Assembly: GCA_002840835.1 (NCBI GenBank)
Contig: PHCQ01000014.1
Span: 1 to 64,000, forward strand
From: Betaproteobacteria bacterium HGW-Betaproteobacteria-16
GTDB taxonomy: Bacteria > Pseudomonadota > Gammaproteobacteria > Burkholderiales > Burkholderiaceae_C
DNA length: 64,000 bases
Reading direction: 5' to 3'
Shown here one piece after another: positions 11,735-20,965 of this stretch. The translations under genes and the position numbers were made by a program. The notes under the pieces are model-generated. The model had not been told where the DNA came from and ran no database searches. It worked only from the letters and a program-made list of their open reading frames with translations. The stretch's first letter is position 1, and each line of letters begins with the position of its first letter.

Positions 11735-13741
11735 ATGATCACCCTTAAAAATGTTGTACTTCGCCGCGGTGTGAAGGTCCTGCTCGATGGCGCTTCCTGC
11801 GTCATCAACCCCGGCGAAAAAGTCGGTCTGGTCGGTCGCAACGGTGCGGGCAAGTCCAGCCTGTTCGGGCTGCTCAACCACACCCTGCACGAAGACAAGG
11901 GCGACTTCTACGTGCCACCGCAATGGCGCATGGCCCAGGTGGCCCAGGACATGCCGGAGACCGACCAGACGGCCACACAGTTCGTCATTGAGGGCGACGT
12001 GACCCTGCTCGCCGCACAGCAGGAAGTGACCGCATCGGAAGAAAGCGGCGATGGTGAACGCATGGCCCACGCCTACATGGCCCTGCACGACGCAGGTGCG
12101 CACGATGCGCCGGCCCGGGCACAGTCACTGATTCTGGGACTCGGTTTTCGCACCGACGAGCTCGAGCGCCCGGTGAACAGCTTTTCCGGTGGCTGGCGCA
12201 TGCGCCTGCAGCTGGCGCGAGCGCTCATGTGCCCCAGCGAGCTTCTGCTGCTCGACGAACCGACCAACCACCTGGATCTGGATGCCCTGGTCTGGCTGGA
12301 AGCCTGGCTCAAGCGCTACGAGGGCACGATGCTCGTGATCAGCCACGACCGCGAATTTCTGGATGCCGTCACCAATGTCACGGTGCACATTCACAGCGCC
12401 CAACTGACGCGCTACGGTGGCAACTACAGCCGCTTTGAAGACATGCGGGCCGAACAGATGGCCTTGCAGCAATCGGCCTTTGCCAAGCAGCAGGAAAAGA
12501 TGGCCCACCTGCAGAAGTTCATCGACCGCTTCAAGGCCAAGGCCAGCAAGGCCAAACAGGCGCAAAGCCGCGTCAAGGCGCTGGAGCGGATGGAGAAGAT
12601 CGGGCCCGTGCTCGCCGATGCCGAGTTCACTTTCGAATTTGCCGAGCCTCAGAACCTGCCCAATCCGATGCTGGCCATGAGCGATGCCAGCTTCGGCTAC
12701 CCACCGCCCGACGAAGGCAGTGAACCCACCGTCATCGTGCGCAACATCAGCCGCTCGGTGCTGGCGGGCCAGCGCATCGGCATTCTCGGTGCCAACGGGC
12801 AAGGCAAGTCCACTGTGGTGAAGACCATCGCCCGCGACCTGCACCCGCTTGCCGGGCAGATCACCGAAGGCAAGGGCCTCAACATCGGCTATTTCGCGCA
12901 GCAGGAACTGGACGTGCTGCGTCCCGCCGACACGCCGCTGGAACACATGATCCGGCTCGTTCGCGAGTGCACCGCAGAGGGACGCCTGAGCGGCCAGCCC
13001 ACCCGCGAGCAGGACCTGCGCAGCTTCCTTGGCAACTTCAATTTCACAGGCGACCAGGTCAAGCAATCGGTAGGCAGCATGAGCGGCGGTGAAAAAGCGC
13101 GACTGGTGCTGTGCATGATCGTCTGGCAGCGCCCCAACCTGCTGCTGCTGGACGAACCCACCAATCACCTGGACCTGGCCACCCGAGAGGCCCTCTCGGT
13201 GGCCCTCAATGAGTTCGAAGGCACCGTGATGCTGGTGAGCCACGACCGTGCCCTGCTGCGCGCGGTGTGCGACGAATTCTGGCTGGTGTCGCGAGGCGGC
13301 ATCGAGCCTTTCGACGGCGACCTGGACGACTACCAGCGCTACCTGCTCGACATGGCCAAACAATCACGGGAAGCGCAGCGCCAGGAGCAGCGCGGTGCAC
13401 AACGCACAGCGGCCCCCACCGAAACACCGGCCCCGGCACCAAGCAAAAAGGCCTCGGAGCCCGGCAGAACGCCTGAACAGAAGCGCGCAGACGCCCAGCG
13501 GCGCCAGCAACTGGCCGAAAAGACCAAGCCCTTGAAGAAGGAACTTGATCAAAACGAAAAACGCATGACCCAACTGGCGCAGGAAAAGGCCGCACTGGAA
13601 GCGGCCATGGCGCAACCCGTCGGTCAGGGCGACATTGCAGACATGGGGCGGCGCCTGAAGGCCTTGAGCGATGAAACCGAAACGCTCGAAGCGCGCTGGC
13701 TCGAATTGCACGAAGCCATTGAAGAATTGAGCCGCACCTGA
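11735..13741 (+). CDS. ABC-F family ATP-binding protein
   Basis: Two ABC domains (GRNGAGKSS; GANGQGKST), two LSGG-like signatures (SFSGGWRMR; SMSGGEKAR), two LLLDEPTNHLDL motifs, charged C-terminal extension. Confidence 0.92.
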   Translation: MITLKNVVLRRGVKVLLDGASCVINPGEKVGLVGRNGAGKSSLFGLLNHTLHEDKGDFYVPPQWRMAQVAQDMPETDQTATQFVIEGDVTLLAAQQEVTASEESGDGERMAHAYMALHDAGAHDAPARAQSLILGLGFRTDELERPVNSFSGGWRMRLQLARALMCPSELLLLDEPTNHLDLDALVWLEAWLKRYEGTMLVISHDREFLDAVTNVTVHIHSAQLTRYGGNYSRFEDMRAEQMALQQSAFAKQQEKMAHLQKFIDRFKAKASKAKQAQSRVKALERMEKIGPVLADAEFTFEFAEPQNLPNPMLAMSDASFGYPPPDEGSEPTVIVRNISRSVLAGQRIGILGANGQGKSTVVKTIARDLHPLAGQITEGKGLNIGYFAQQELDVLRPADTPLEHMIRLVRECTAEGRLSGQPTREQDLRSFLGNFNFTGDQVKQSVGSMSGGEKARLVLCMIVWQRPNLLLLDEPTNHLDLATREALSVALNEFEGTVMLVSHDRALLRAVCDEFWLVSRGGIEPFDGDLDDYQRYLLDMAKQSREAQRQEQRGAQRTAAPTETPAPAPSKKASEPGRTPEQKRADAQRRQQLAEKTKPLKKELDQNEKRMTQLAQEKAALEAAMAQPVGQGDIADMGRRLKALSDETETLEARWLELHEAIEELSRT

Positions 13742-13821
13742 TGGCTTGACATGTTGCTGCGATATCCTGAGCGGATTGTCAATCGGGCGCCACGCCCCTC
13801 TGCAAACCAAGGAAGCACCTC

Positions 13822-14070
13822 ATGATGTCCATTCTCGGCACCTTGTTCATCGGCCTGATCGCAGGTTTCATTGCACGAGCACTCAAACCTGGTGATGACG
13901 GCATGGGCTGGATCATGACCGCCTTGCTGGGCGTGGCCGGTTCGTTCTTCGCCAGCTACCTGGGCGCTGCACTGGGCCTGTACCAGCCTGGCCAACCCGC
14001 AGGCCTTGTGGCCTCGGTGATCGGGGCCATCCTGCTGTTGGTCATCTACGGATTCGTCAGAAAAAAGTAG
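13822..14070 (+). CDS. GlsB/YeaQ/YmgE family (transglycosylase-associated) small membrane protein
   Basis: 82 aa, three hydrophobic segments, GLIAGFIARALKPGDDGMGWIMTALLGVAGSFF. Confidence 0.85.
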   Translation: MMSILGTLFIGLIAGFIARALKPGDDGMGWIMTALLGVAGSFFASYLGAALGLYQPGQPAGLVASVIGAILLLVIYGFVRKK

Positions 14071-14089
14071 CTCACGATCGGCTGGCAGG

Positions 14090-15529
14090 TCAATAGTCGC
14101 TGCCGCCCCCCATACCGCCGCCCGCCAGGCTTTCAAAGCGGGTGAGCATGTTCAGGAACGCCAGCTTCACGGTTCCGGTGGGGCCATTGCGCTGCTTGCC
14201 GATGATGATCTCCGCCACGCCGGGCTCCTTGCACGCATCCTTGGTGTAGTACTCGTCGCGGTAAATGAACATGATGATGTCCGCGTCCTGCTCGATAGCG
14301 CCAGATTCGCGCAGATCGCTCATCATCGGTCGCTTGTCTGTGCGGGTTTCCACGCTTCGGTTGAGCTGAGAAAGCGCAATCACCGGACACTGCAACTCCT
14401 TGGCCAGCATCTTCAGACCCCGCGAAATCTCACCCAGTTCAGAGGCCCGGTTGTCACCATCCGAGCCACTGCCGCTCATGAGCTGCAGGTAGTCGACCAC
14501 GATCAGGCCGAGCTTGCCGCACTGGCGTGAAAGGCGCCTGGCGTTGGCACGCAGCACGCTGGGCGTCAGGCCGGGTGTTTCATCGATGTGCAAGGACACA
14601 TTGCGCAGCTTCTCGATCGCCTCAGTCAGGCGCGGCCACTCGTCGTCCGTCAGCTTGCCGTTGCGCAAATGGCTCTGGTTGATGCGCCCGATGGAGCCGA
14701 CGATACGCACCGCCAGCTGGGACGCACCCATTTCCATCGAGAACACAGCGACCGGCAGGCCTTCGTTCAGCGCCACGTGCTCCGCAATGTTGATTGCAAA
14801 TGCTGTCTTGCCCATGGAAGGGCGCGCGGCCAGCACCACAAGGTCACCGGCCTGCAGCCCGGACGTCATGCGATCGAGGTCAATGAACCCGGTTGGCACA
14901 CCGGTGATGTCGTTGGGGTTGTCGGCCATTTCCTGCACACGGTCGAGCAGGTCAACGACCAGCGTGTCCATGCCTTGGAAGCCCTCCTTCATGCGCGAGC
15001 CCTCTTCCCCGATGTGGAAGATCTTTTGCTCGGCTTCGTCCAGAATCTTGTCCACCGGACGACCCTGGGTATTGAAAGCCGCAGTGGCAATTTCGTCGCT
15101 GGCCGCTACCAGCTTGCGCAAAATGGCGCGCTCGCGCACGATCTCGGCGTAGCGGCGGATGTTGGCTGCGCTGGGCACGTACTGAGCCAGCGAGTTGAGG
15201 TAGGCCAGTCCGCCCGCTTCTTCCGCTTTGCCCAGGTTCTGCAAGTGCTCAAACACCGTGACCACGTCAGCGGGCTTGCTGGCGTTGACCAGGGCAGCGA
15301 TGGCCGAGTAGGCCAGGCGATGCTCGTACCGGTAAAAGTCGGAATCGTTGACCAGATCGGCCACCCGGTCCCAGGCGCCGTTGTCGAGCAGCAGACCGCC
15401 CAGCACGCTGGACTCGGCCTCAATCGAATGAGGTGGCACACGCAGCTGGGCAATCTGGCGATCACCCAGTGAAGGGTCATCAAGACCCGAATCGAATGGT
15501 GGAAACGGACTGGAAAAAACGGCGGACAT
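14090..15529 (-). CDS. dnaB: Replicative DNA helicase DnaB
   Basis: RVPPHSIEAESSVLGGLLLDN N-terminus; Walker A AARPSMGKTAFAINIAEHVA; adjacent to rplI. Confidence 0.96.
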   Translation of the reverse strand: MSAVFSSPFPPFDSGLDDPSLGDRQIAQLRVPPHSIEAESSVLGGLLLDNGAWDRVADLVNDSDFYRYEHRLAYSAIAALVNASKPADVVTVFEHLQNLGKAEEAGGLAYLNSLAQYVPSAANIRRYAEIVRERAILRKLVAASDEIATAAFNTQGRPVDKILDEAEQKIFHIGEEGSRMKEGFQGMDTLVVDLLDRVQEMADNPNDITGVPTGFIDLDRMTSGLQAGDLVVLAARPSMGKTAFAINIAEHVALNEGLPVAVFSMEMGASQLAVRIVGSIGRINQSHLRNGKLTDDEWPRLTEAIEKLRNVSLHIDETPGLTPSVLRANARRLSRQCGKLGLIVVDYLQLMSGSGSDGDNRASELGEISRGLKMLAKELQCPVIALSQLNRSVETRTDKRPMMSDLRESGAIEQDADIIMFIYRDEYYTKDACKEPGVAEIIIGKQRNGPTGTVKLAFLNMLTRFESLAGGGMGGGSDY

Positions 15530-15681
15530 GGGCTCTCTTTGGTCAGTCGACGATGGTACGCGTTGAGGCGCCGGAAGTCATGGGACAACCCTGTGGACAA
15601 CCGGTGCAGTGTCGGTGGACTGCGTGGGAATAACGGCATGCCGACGAGCGGTCTGGTGCACGATCCACCCACTCAAGAAAA

Positions 15682-15712
15682 AAAGCCGCCACCCTTTTGG
15701 GGTGGCGGCTTT
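15682..15712 (-). terminator. Rho-independent terminator-like hairpin after rplI
   Basis: aagccgccacc-cttttg-gggtggcggctt with A/T runs, directly 3' of rplI. Confidence 0.75.
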
Positions 15713-15745
15713 TGGTGCGGCACCTGTGGGCGCCAGCAAAAAGGA

Positions 15746-16198
15746 TCAGGCCGACTCGCCGAGCACGGTCACAGCCACTTCCACGGTCACGTCGGTGTGC
15801 AGGTTCACGCTCACCGTGTAGTCGCCCACATTCTTCAGGGGACCGTTGGGCATGCGCACTTGCGATTTGGCGACCTTGAAGCCCTGCTTGTTGAGCTCTT
15901 CGGACACATCGTGGTTGGTGACGGAGCCGAACAGGCGACCGTCCACACCGGCTTTTTGCGACAGCTTGACCGTCACAGCAGCCAGTTTCTCACCCAGGGC
16001 TTGCGCTTCGGCGAGCTTGGCGGCGGCCACTTTTTCGAGTTCGGCGCGGCGGGCTTCGAATTCAGCGATGGCGCCTTGGGTGGCGCGACGGGCGCGGCCG
16101 GAAGGGATCAGGAAGTTGCGGGCGTAGCCGTCCTTGACCTTGACCACGTCGCCGAGCGCGCCGAGATTGACAACTTTGTCGAGCAGAATGATTTGCAT
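15746..16198 (-). CDS. rplI: 50S ribosomal protein L9
   Basis: [40 protein letters not shown]. Confidence 0.97.
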   Translation of the reverse strand: MQIILLDKVVNLGALGDVVKVKDGYARNFLIPSGRARRATQGAIAEFEARRAELEKVAAAKLAEAQALGEKLAAVTVKLSQKAGVDGRLFGSVTNHDVSEELNKQGFKVAKSQVRMPNGPLKNVGDYTVSVNLHTDVTVEVAVTVLGESA

Positions 16199-16211
16199 GT
16201 CAGGCTCTCTT

Positions 16212-16493
16212 TCAGACGCGATGCTGGTCGCTGTAGGGCAGCATGGCCAGGAAGCGTGCACGCTTGATGGCGGTGTTGACCTGGCGCTGGTAGAAGGCAC
16301 GCGTGCCGGTCAGGCGTGCGGGAATGATCTTGCCGTTCTCGGCGATGAAGTCGCGCAGGACGTCCACGTCCTTGTAGTCGACTTCTTCGACATTGGCCAC
16401 AGTGAAGCGGCAGAAGCGCTTGCGCTTGAACAGCAGCGACTGGGTGTTGCGCTTGGGGCGCTTGTCTTTGTTGAAACGTTTGGGTGCAGCCAT
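16212..16493 (-). CDS. rpsR: 30S ribosomal protein S18
   Basis: [68 protein letters not shown]. Confidence 0.97.
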   Translation of the reverse strand: MAAPKRFNKDKRPKRNTQSLLFKRKRFCRFTVANVEEVDYKDVDVLRDFIAENGKIIPARLTGTRAFYQRQVNTAIKRARFLAMLPYSDQHRV

Positions 16494-16504
16494 GATGGGC
16501 CTTC

Positions 16505-16792
16505 CTATGTTTTGCTGAAATCTTGGATATGGAACACAACGCCTTTGCCGTTGCGTGCACTCGCCATGAAGCCGTGAAACTCACAGACCGCGTCAAGTCC
16601 CTGGCGGGACAACACTTCGGCCTGGGCACCAAAGGCAATCGCCTTCAGTTGCAGCTTCACCTGCCGCGGAGTATCCAACTCGACGATCTGGGACTCGTGT
16701 TCAAGCACCAGATTGACCGCCGGTATGCCTGCCGGGGTGTAGCGCATGCTCTGCACTTGCACCACCAAGGCGGACAACTGGAGTTGGTTCAC
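16505..16792 (-). CDS. priB: Primosomal replication protein N (PriB)
   Basis: Small OB-fold protein between rpsF and rps[35 protein letters not shown]. Confidence 0.9.
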   Translation of the reverse strand: MNQLQLSALVVQVQSMRYTPAGIPAVNLVLEHESQIVELDTPRQVKLQLKAIAFGAQAEVLSRQGLDAVCEFHGFMASARNGKGVVFHIQDFSKT

Positions 16793-16817
16793 CCGCTGAC
16801 GATGTCACGCAGCCGCA

Positions 16818-17192
16818 TCAAGCAGCGGCCTGTTCCTGCGGTTGTTGCTGGGACTTGCGGGCCTCTTCGCGCTCGACCGACTTCATCATGGACGAAGGGC
16901 CGGTTTCGGCTTTTTTCTTCAGCACCGTCAGGTGACGCAGCACCGCATCGTTGAACTTGAACGCGTGTTCGAGTTCGGCCATCACGGCCTGGTCAGCCTC
17001 GATGTTGACGCAGATGTAATGAGCCTTCGACAGCTTGCTGATCTGGTACGCCAATTGACGGCGACCCCAGTCTTCAACGCGATGGATCTGACCGCCGCCG
17101 GCGGTGATCATGCCCTTGTAGCGTTCCAGCATGGCCGGAACCTGTTCGCTTTGATCCGGGTGGATCAGCAAAACGATTTCATAGTGACGCAT
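16818..17192 (-). CDS. rpsF: 30S ribosomal protein S6
   Basis: [51 protein letters not shown]. Confidence 0.97.
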   Translation of the reverse strand: MRHYEIVLLIHPDQSEQVPAMLERYKGMITAGGGQIHRVEDWGRRQLAYQISKLSKAHYICVNIEADQAVMAELEHAFKFNDAVLRHLTVLKKKAETGPSSMMKSVEREEARKSQQQPQEQAAA

Positions 17193-17300
17193 AGACTCTC
17201 CTTGTGGATTCGCCCACCGACTTCAGCGGCGGGACTGGATGAAAGCTACCCCCAGCGTCGATTGGGGTGCAGCAAGGCAAGCCCGCGATTCTAACAAAAA

Positions 17301-17330
17301 AACCCGGCCAGTCGCAAGACTGGCCGGGTT
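17301..17330 (-). terminator. Terminator-like perfect hairpin
   Basis: aacccggccagtc-gcaa-gactggccgggtt (13-bp perfect stem), A-run on the 5' side of the + strand; 3' side of the symporter gene and upstream of rpsF. Confidence 0.7.
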
Positions 17331-17392
17331 ACTGAGCATCAACCTGCGCCGGGGCGCCGGTCGGATCCAAGCAGAAGGGGCGACGCCAGGCG

Positions 17393-19510
17393 TCAGGCCG
17401 CCTTCAGGCTGGGGTAACGCACATGCTCCACCAGCTCTTGAACCTTGCGGCTGGGCGCGGGGGTGACCAGGCTGAGCACGATGATCACGGCAAAGCCCAA
17501 AGGCACACCAAAGACCCCGGCGGAGATCGGCTGGATGCCCCACCACAGCTCCACCGGCGATGTCACACCAAACAGGCCGCGCATCCAGGGCTGGGTCGTC
17601 ACCATGTAATAGAAGGTGGTACCCAATCCGGCGATCATCCCGATGGAAGCCGCGATGCCTGTGGCGCGTTTCCAGAAGATGCCGAGCACCAGTGCCGGGA
17701 AAAACGCCGCTGCCGCGAACGAGAACGCCGCCGATACCAGGAACAGAATGTCCGCCGGTTTCTGCGCCGCCACGTAAGCCGCCGCCAAGGCCACGATCAG
17801 CAGCAACATCTTGGAGATGGTGACGCGACGGGCTGTGGAGGCGTTCGGATCGATCATCTTGTAGTACAGGTCGTGCGACAGCGCATTGGCAATCGTCAGC
17901 AGCAGGCCATCAGCGGTTGACAGTGCAGCGGCCAGTCCACCAGCGGCCACCAGGCCAGAGATCACATACGGCAACCCCCCGATCTCAGCGGTGGCCAGCA
18001 CGATGATGTCGCCACCGATGGTCATCTCGTTGAGCTGCAGGATGCCGTCCTTGTTGATGTCCGTGATCGACATCAGCGACGGGTCCACCTTGTTCCACGA
18101 TGCCACCCAGGCAGGTAGCTGGTCAAACGGCGTCCCGACGACCACGTTGAACACCTCGTATTTCACCAGCACGGCCAAGGCCGGCGCAGTGAAGTACAGC
18201 AGGAAGATGAAGAACAGCGACCAGGTCACCGACTGCCGGGCTTCCTTCACGCTGGGCACCGTGTAATAGCGCATCAGGATGTGAGGCAGCGCTGCAGTAC
18301 CGATCATCAGGCAGAAGATGAGCGCCAGGAAGTTCCGCCGCGAGGTGTCGTAAGCCGCCACCGCGGTCGCATCACCGTTCGGGTCACCCGCGAACTGCTG
18401 TGCATGAGGCGGCATGCCGTTGAGTGGCTTTGACTTGGTGTCTGCCGCAGCCTTTCCCCGGGTCCAGGCGGCTTTGGCGGCCGCTTCGTCCTTGGGCAGG
18501 TCTGCAATCGCCTTTTCCGCCGCAGCGATGTCGCTGGATGGCGCATTGGTGGCACGCAGTTCGGTCAGCCTGGCTTCCGCAGCGGCCTTGTCGGCCACGA
18601 GTGCAGCCGCCGGGTCCTTGAGCTTTTCGGCCAGCGCTTCGGAACGCGCCTTGAAGATACCTCGGACCTCCAGCTCCTTGGGATCTTCGGTCAGCAGTTT
18701 TTCCTTCGCCGACACCTTCTCCAGCTGGAAGCCGTAGATGGCCTGAGGGACGGGTACGCTGGTCTGCTTCACGGACAGCCACACCACCGGGATCATGTAG
18801 GCCACGATCAGGATGATGTACTGCGCCACCTGCGTCCAGGTCACCGCACGCATGCCGCCCAGGAAAGAGCACACCAGAATGCCGCCCAGCCCCAGGAACA
18901 CACCAAGCTCGAACGCCACACCGGTCAGGCGCGACGTGATCAGACCCACGCCGTAGATCTGCGCCACCACATAGGTGAACGAACACAGAATGGCAGCAAA
19001 GATGCCAATGAAGCGCGGCAGGTTGCCGCCATAACGCTCACCCAGAAAGTCGGGAATGGTGAACTGGCCGAACTTGCGCAGGTAAGGCGCCAGGAACAGC
19101 GCCACCAGGCAGTAGCCACCGGTCCAGCCCATGATGAAGGCCAGGCCGCTGTAGCCGGTGAGGTAGAGGGTACCCGCCATGCCGATGAACGAGGCAGCCG
19201 ACATCCAGTCGGCGCCCGTGGCCATGCCGTTGTAGACCGCCGGGACCCGTCGACCCGCCACGTAGTACTCGGCCGCGTCGGTGGTGCGGCTCATGATGCC
19301 GATGCCAGCGTACAGGCCGATGGTGGCGAGCAGGAAGATGAAGCCGATCCACTCGCGGGAGAGGCCCATTTGTTCCAAGATGGCAAGCACGACCACGAAG
19401 AGGAAGAAGCCCCCCGTGTACCACTTGTAGACCTTGTTGAGTTGTTGCTTGAATGCGCGATTGGAGTCTCCGGCACTCATGCCGGCTTTGGTTTCGAACA
19501 TGCCAGCCAT
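17393..19510 (-). CDS. Sodium:solute symporter (SSS; ActP/VC_2705-like) with long hydrophilic insert
   Basis: Multiple TM helices, SSS motifs (YYVAGRRVPAVYNGMATGADWMSAASFIGMAGTLYLTGYSGLAFIMGWTGGY; GLAAALSTADGLLLTIANALSHDLYYK); follows a DUF4212 gene. Confidence 0.9.
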   Translation of the reverse strand: MAGMFETKAGMSAGDSNRAFKQQLNKVYKWYTGGFFLFVVVLAILEQMGLSREWIGFIFLLATIGLYAGIGIMSRTTDAAEYYVAGRRVPAVYNGMATGADWMSAASFIGMAGTLYLTGYSGLAFIMGWTGGYCLVALFLAPYLRKFGQFTIPDFLGERYGGNLPRFIGIFAAILCSFTYVVAQIYGVGLITSRLTGVAFELGVFLGLGGILVCSFLGGMRAVTWTQVAQYIILIVAYMIPVVWLSVKQTSVPVPQAIYGFQLEKVSAKEKLLTEDPKELEVRGIFKARSEALAEKLKDPAAALVADKAAAEARLTELRATNAPSSDIAAAEKAIADLPKDEAAAKAAWTRGKAAADTKSKPLNGMPPHAQQFAGDPNGDATAVAAYDTSRRNFLALIFCLMIGTAALPHILMRYYTVPSVKEARQSVTWSLFFIFLLYFTAPALAVLVKYEVFNVVVGTPFDQLPAWVASWNKVDPSLMSITDINKDGILQLNEMTIGGDIIVLATAEIGGLPYVISGLVAAGGLAAALSTADGLLLTIANALSHDLYYKMIDPNASTARRVTISKMLLLIVALAAAYVAAQKPADILFLVSAAFSFAAAAFFPALVLGIFWKRATGIAASIGMIAGLGTTFYYMVTTQPWMRGLFGVTSPVELWWGIQPISAGVFGVPLGFAVIIVLSLVTPAPSRKVQELVEHVRYPSLKAA

Positions 19511-19514
19511 GGTG

Positions 19515-19775
19515 TTATTCCTCGGTCTCTTCGACACCGTGTTCGATGTCGAGTTTGTTCATGTACCAGGCGTAGTACCCAATGATCACGCAGTACACCA
19601 CCAAGGCGCCCTGGGCACCCATCCAGAAACTGAACGGCCAACCAAAAAAGTTGAAGCTCAGCTCACGGGCGAAATAGCTCACGACGAACGTCACCACAAA
19701 CCAGATTGCTAGCAATATGGCCGTGATGTTGAGGTTTTTCCGCCAGTAGCGGCGGTGCTTGTCAGTCAGTTCCAT
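19515..19775 (-). CDS. DUF4212 family small membrane protein (putative symporter small subunit)
   Basis: 86 aa: HRRYWRKNLNITAILLAIWFVVTFVVSYFARELSFNFFGWPFSFWMGAQGALVVYCVIIGYYAWYMNKLD; immediately upstream of the SSS gene. Confidence 0.88.
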   Translation of the reverse strand: MELTDKHRRYWRKNLNITAILLAIWFVVTFVVSYFARELSFNFFGWPFSFWMGAQGALVVYCVIIGYYAWYMNKLDIEHGVEETEE

Positions 19776-19923
19776 GTGATCGACCTCCAGTCATCAACAC
19801 CCTTTCGGGCAAGTCACGGACGCTGCCAATGTCCCCCGGGCAGCCATGCAACCCGTCCGCGTTTCTCGGGAACCTGCTTGCGCCGGCTCCCCCTTTTGAT
19901 GGCTGCCCAGCGGCAGCGCGGCC

Positions 19924-20505
19924 TCAGGCCTGGGCTTGCCCCAGTCCGGTTTCGCGCTCCAGTTGTGCCGCCACTTTGGGCTCGAACTTTCTGAGGTGGC
20001 GAATGATCTTCGCCGCCTCGTCGGGCTCTTGCCGATCCACATGAACCCGGGCCAGTTGGTACCAGCCATAAGGACTCATGGGTTGCAGTTCGGTGTTCTT
20101 GCGCAGGGCTTCCATGGCATCGTCGAAGCGGCGCTGACGGATGAGGCTCAGACCCAGGCCGTACCAGGCCCGGTCGAGTTTGGGGTCAAGTTCGGTCGCA
20201 CGGCGAAAGGCGGCTTCGGCCTCCTCCAATTGACCCATTTCTTCGCAGAGGTAGCCCAGGTTGAACCACGCCGCAGGCTGGTCGGGCTGGGCCGCCACCA
20301 ACCTTCGCAGGTTCTGCTGCGCCCCGGCCTTGTCGCCCATTTCGGCCAGAAGATGGGCGCGGGTGGCAAGCGCATGCGGGTCTGAAGCATTGAGATCGAG
20401 CAATTCGTCCACTTTGCCCAGGGCGCGCTGCCGCTGCCCAAGCAGCACCAGGGCGCGAACCTGGAGCTGGATGAAGCGTCGATGAAGGGAATAGGCTATT
20501 GGCAC
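19924..20505 (-). CDS. Tetratricopeptide repeat protein
   Basis: TPR repeats e.g. AAWFNLGYLCEEMGQLEEAEAAFRRATELDPKLDRAWYGLGLSLIRQRRFDDAMEAL; overlaps the upstream ORF by 10 bp. Confidence 0.85.
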   Translation of the reverse strand: MPIAYSLHRRFIQLQVRALVLLGQRQRALGKVDELLDLNASDPHALATRAHLLAEMGDKAGAQQNLRRLVAAQPDQPAAWFNLGYLCEEMGQLEEAEAAFRRATELDPKLDRAWYGLGLSLIRQRRFDDAMEALRKNTELQPMSPYGWYQLARVHVDRQEPDEAAKIIRHLRKFEPKVAAQLERETGLGQAQA

Positions 20506-20792
20506 AGCGCCACCCCGATCTTGAGACAGTGATTGATCTTGGCAAAAGTGACGCCAAGCCAGACGAAGCCCAGAACAAGAAACGCCACCAGAGGATGGTG
20601 GCGTTCAAGTACAAATTTGGGGGTGACCAGTCTGGCCAGTTGCACAAAGGGTTTTCCCACTTGTTGCAGCAACTGGTAGAACAGATTCTCGTTCTTGCGT
20701 TGCCCAGCAAGCAAACCCAGCACCCACTGGCCAAACAGTGCCAGCAGTGCAATTTCGGCAATCAACTTGACCGATGAGATGAAGAAGAGCAT
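20496..20792 (-). CDS. Small conserved-type membrane protein, function unknown
   Basis: Two hydrophobic segments (KLIAEIALLALFGQWVLGLLAG; HPLVAFLVLGFVWLGVTFA); coupled to the TPR gene. Confidence 0.65.
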   Translation of the reverse strand: MLFFISSVKLIAEIALLALFGQWVLGLLAGQRKNENLFYQLLQQVGKPFVQLARLVTPKFVLERHHPLVAFLVLGFVWLGVTFAKINHCLKIGVALCQ

Positions 20793-20965
20793 GCAGCCCT
20801 CACATGAATTGGAGCCATTCTGGATTCGCACCTTACCGTGTTCTTACAAATTGTCCCAACTCGGCCCTGACACAGGTCAAACCCTCTCAGTATTTACCCT
20901 CAGTCCAAAATGGGCGCAAGGGTTAGGATGAAGCACCCTTCCGAGCGCCCGATTTCATCTTCCTG

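Noticed and set aside
20578-20605. Hairpin aacgccaccagaggatggtggcgtt as a terminator
   Set aside because: Lies inside the coding region of the small membrane protein; probably codon-driven, no T-run.
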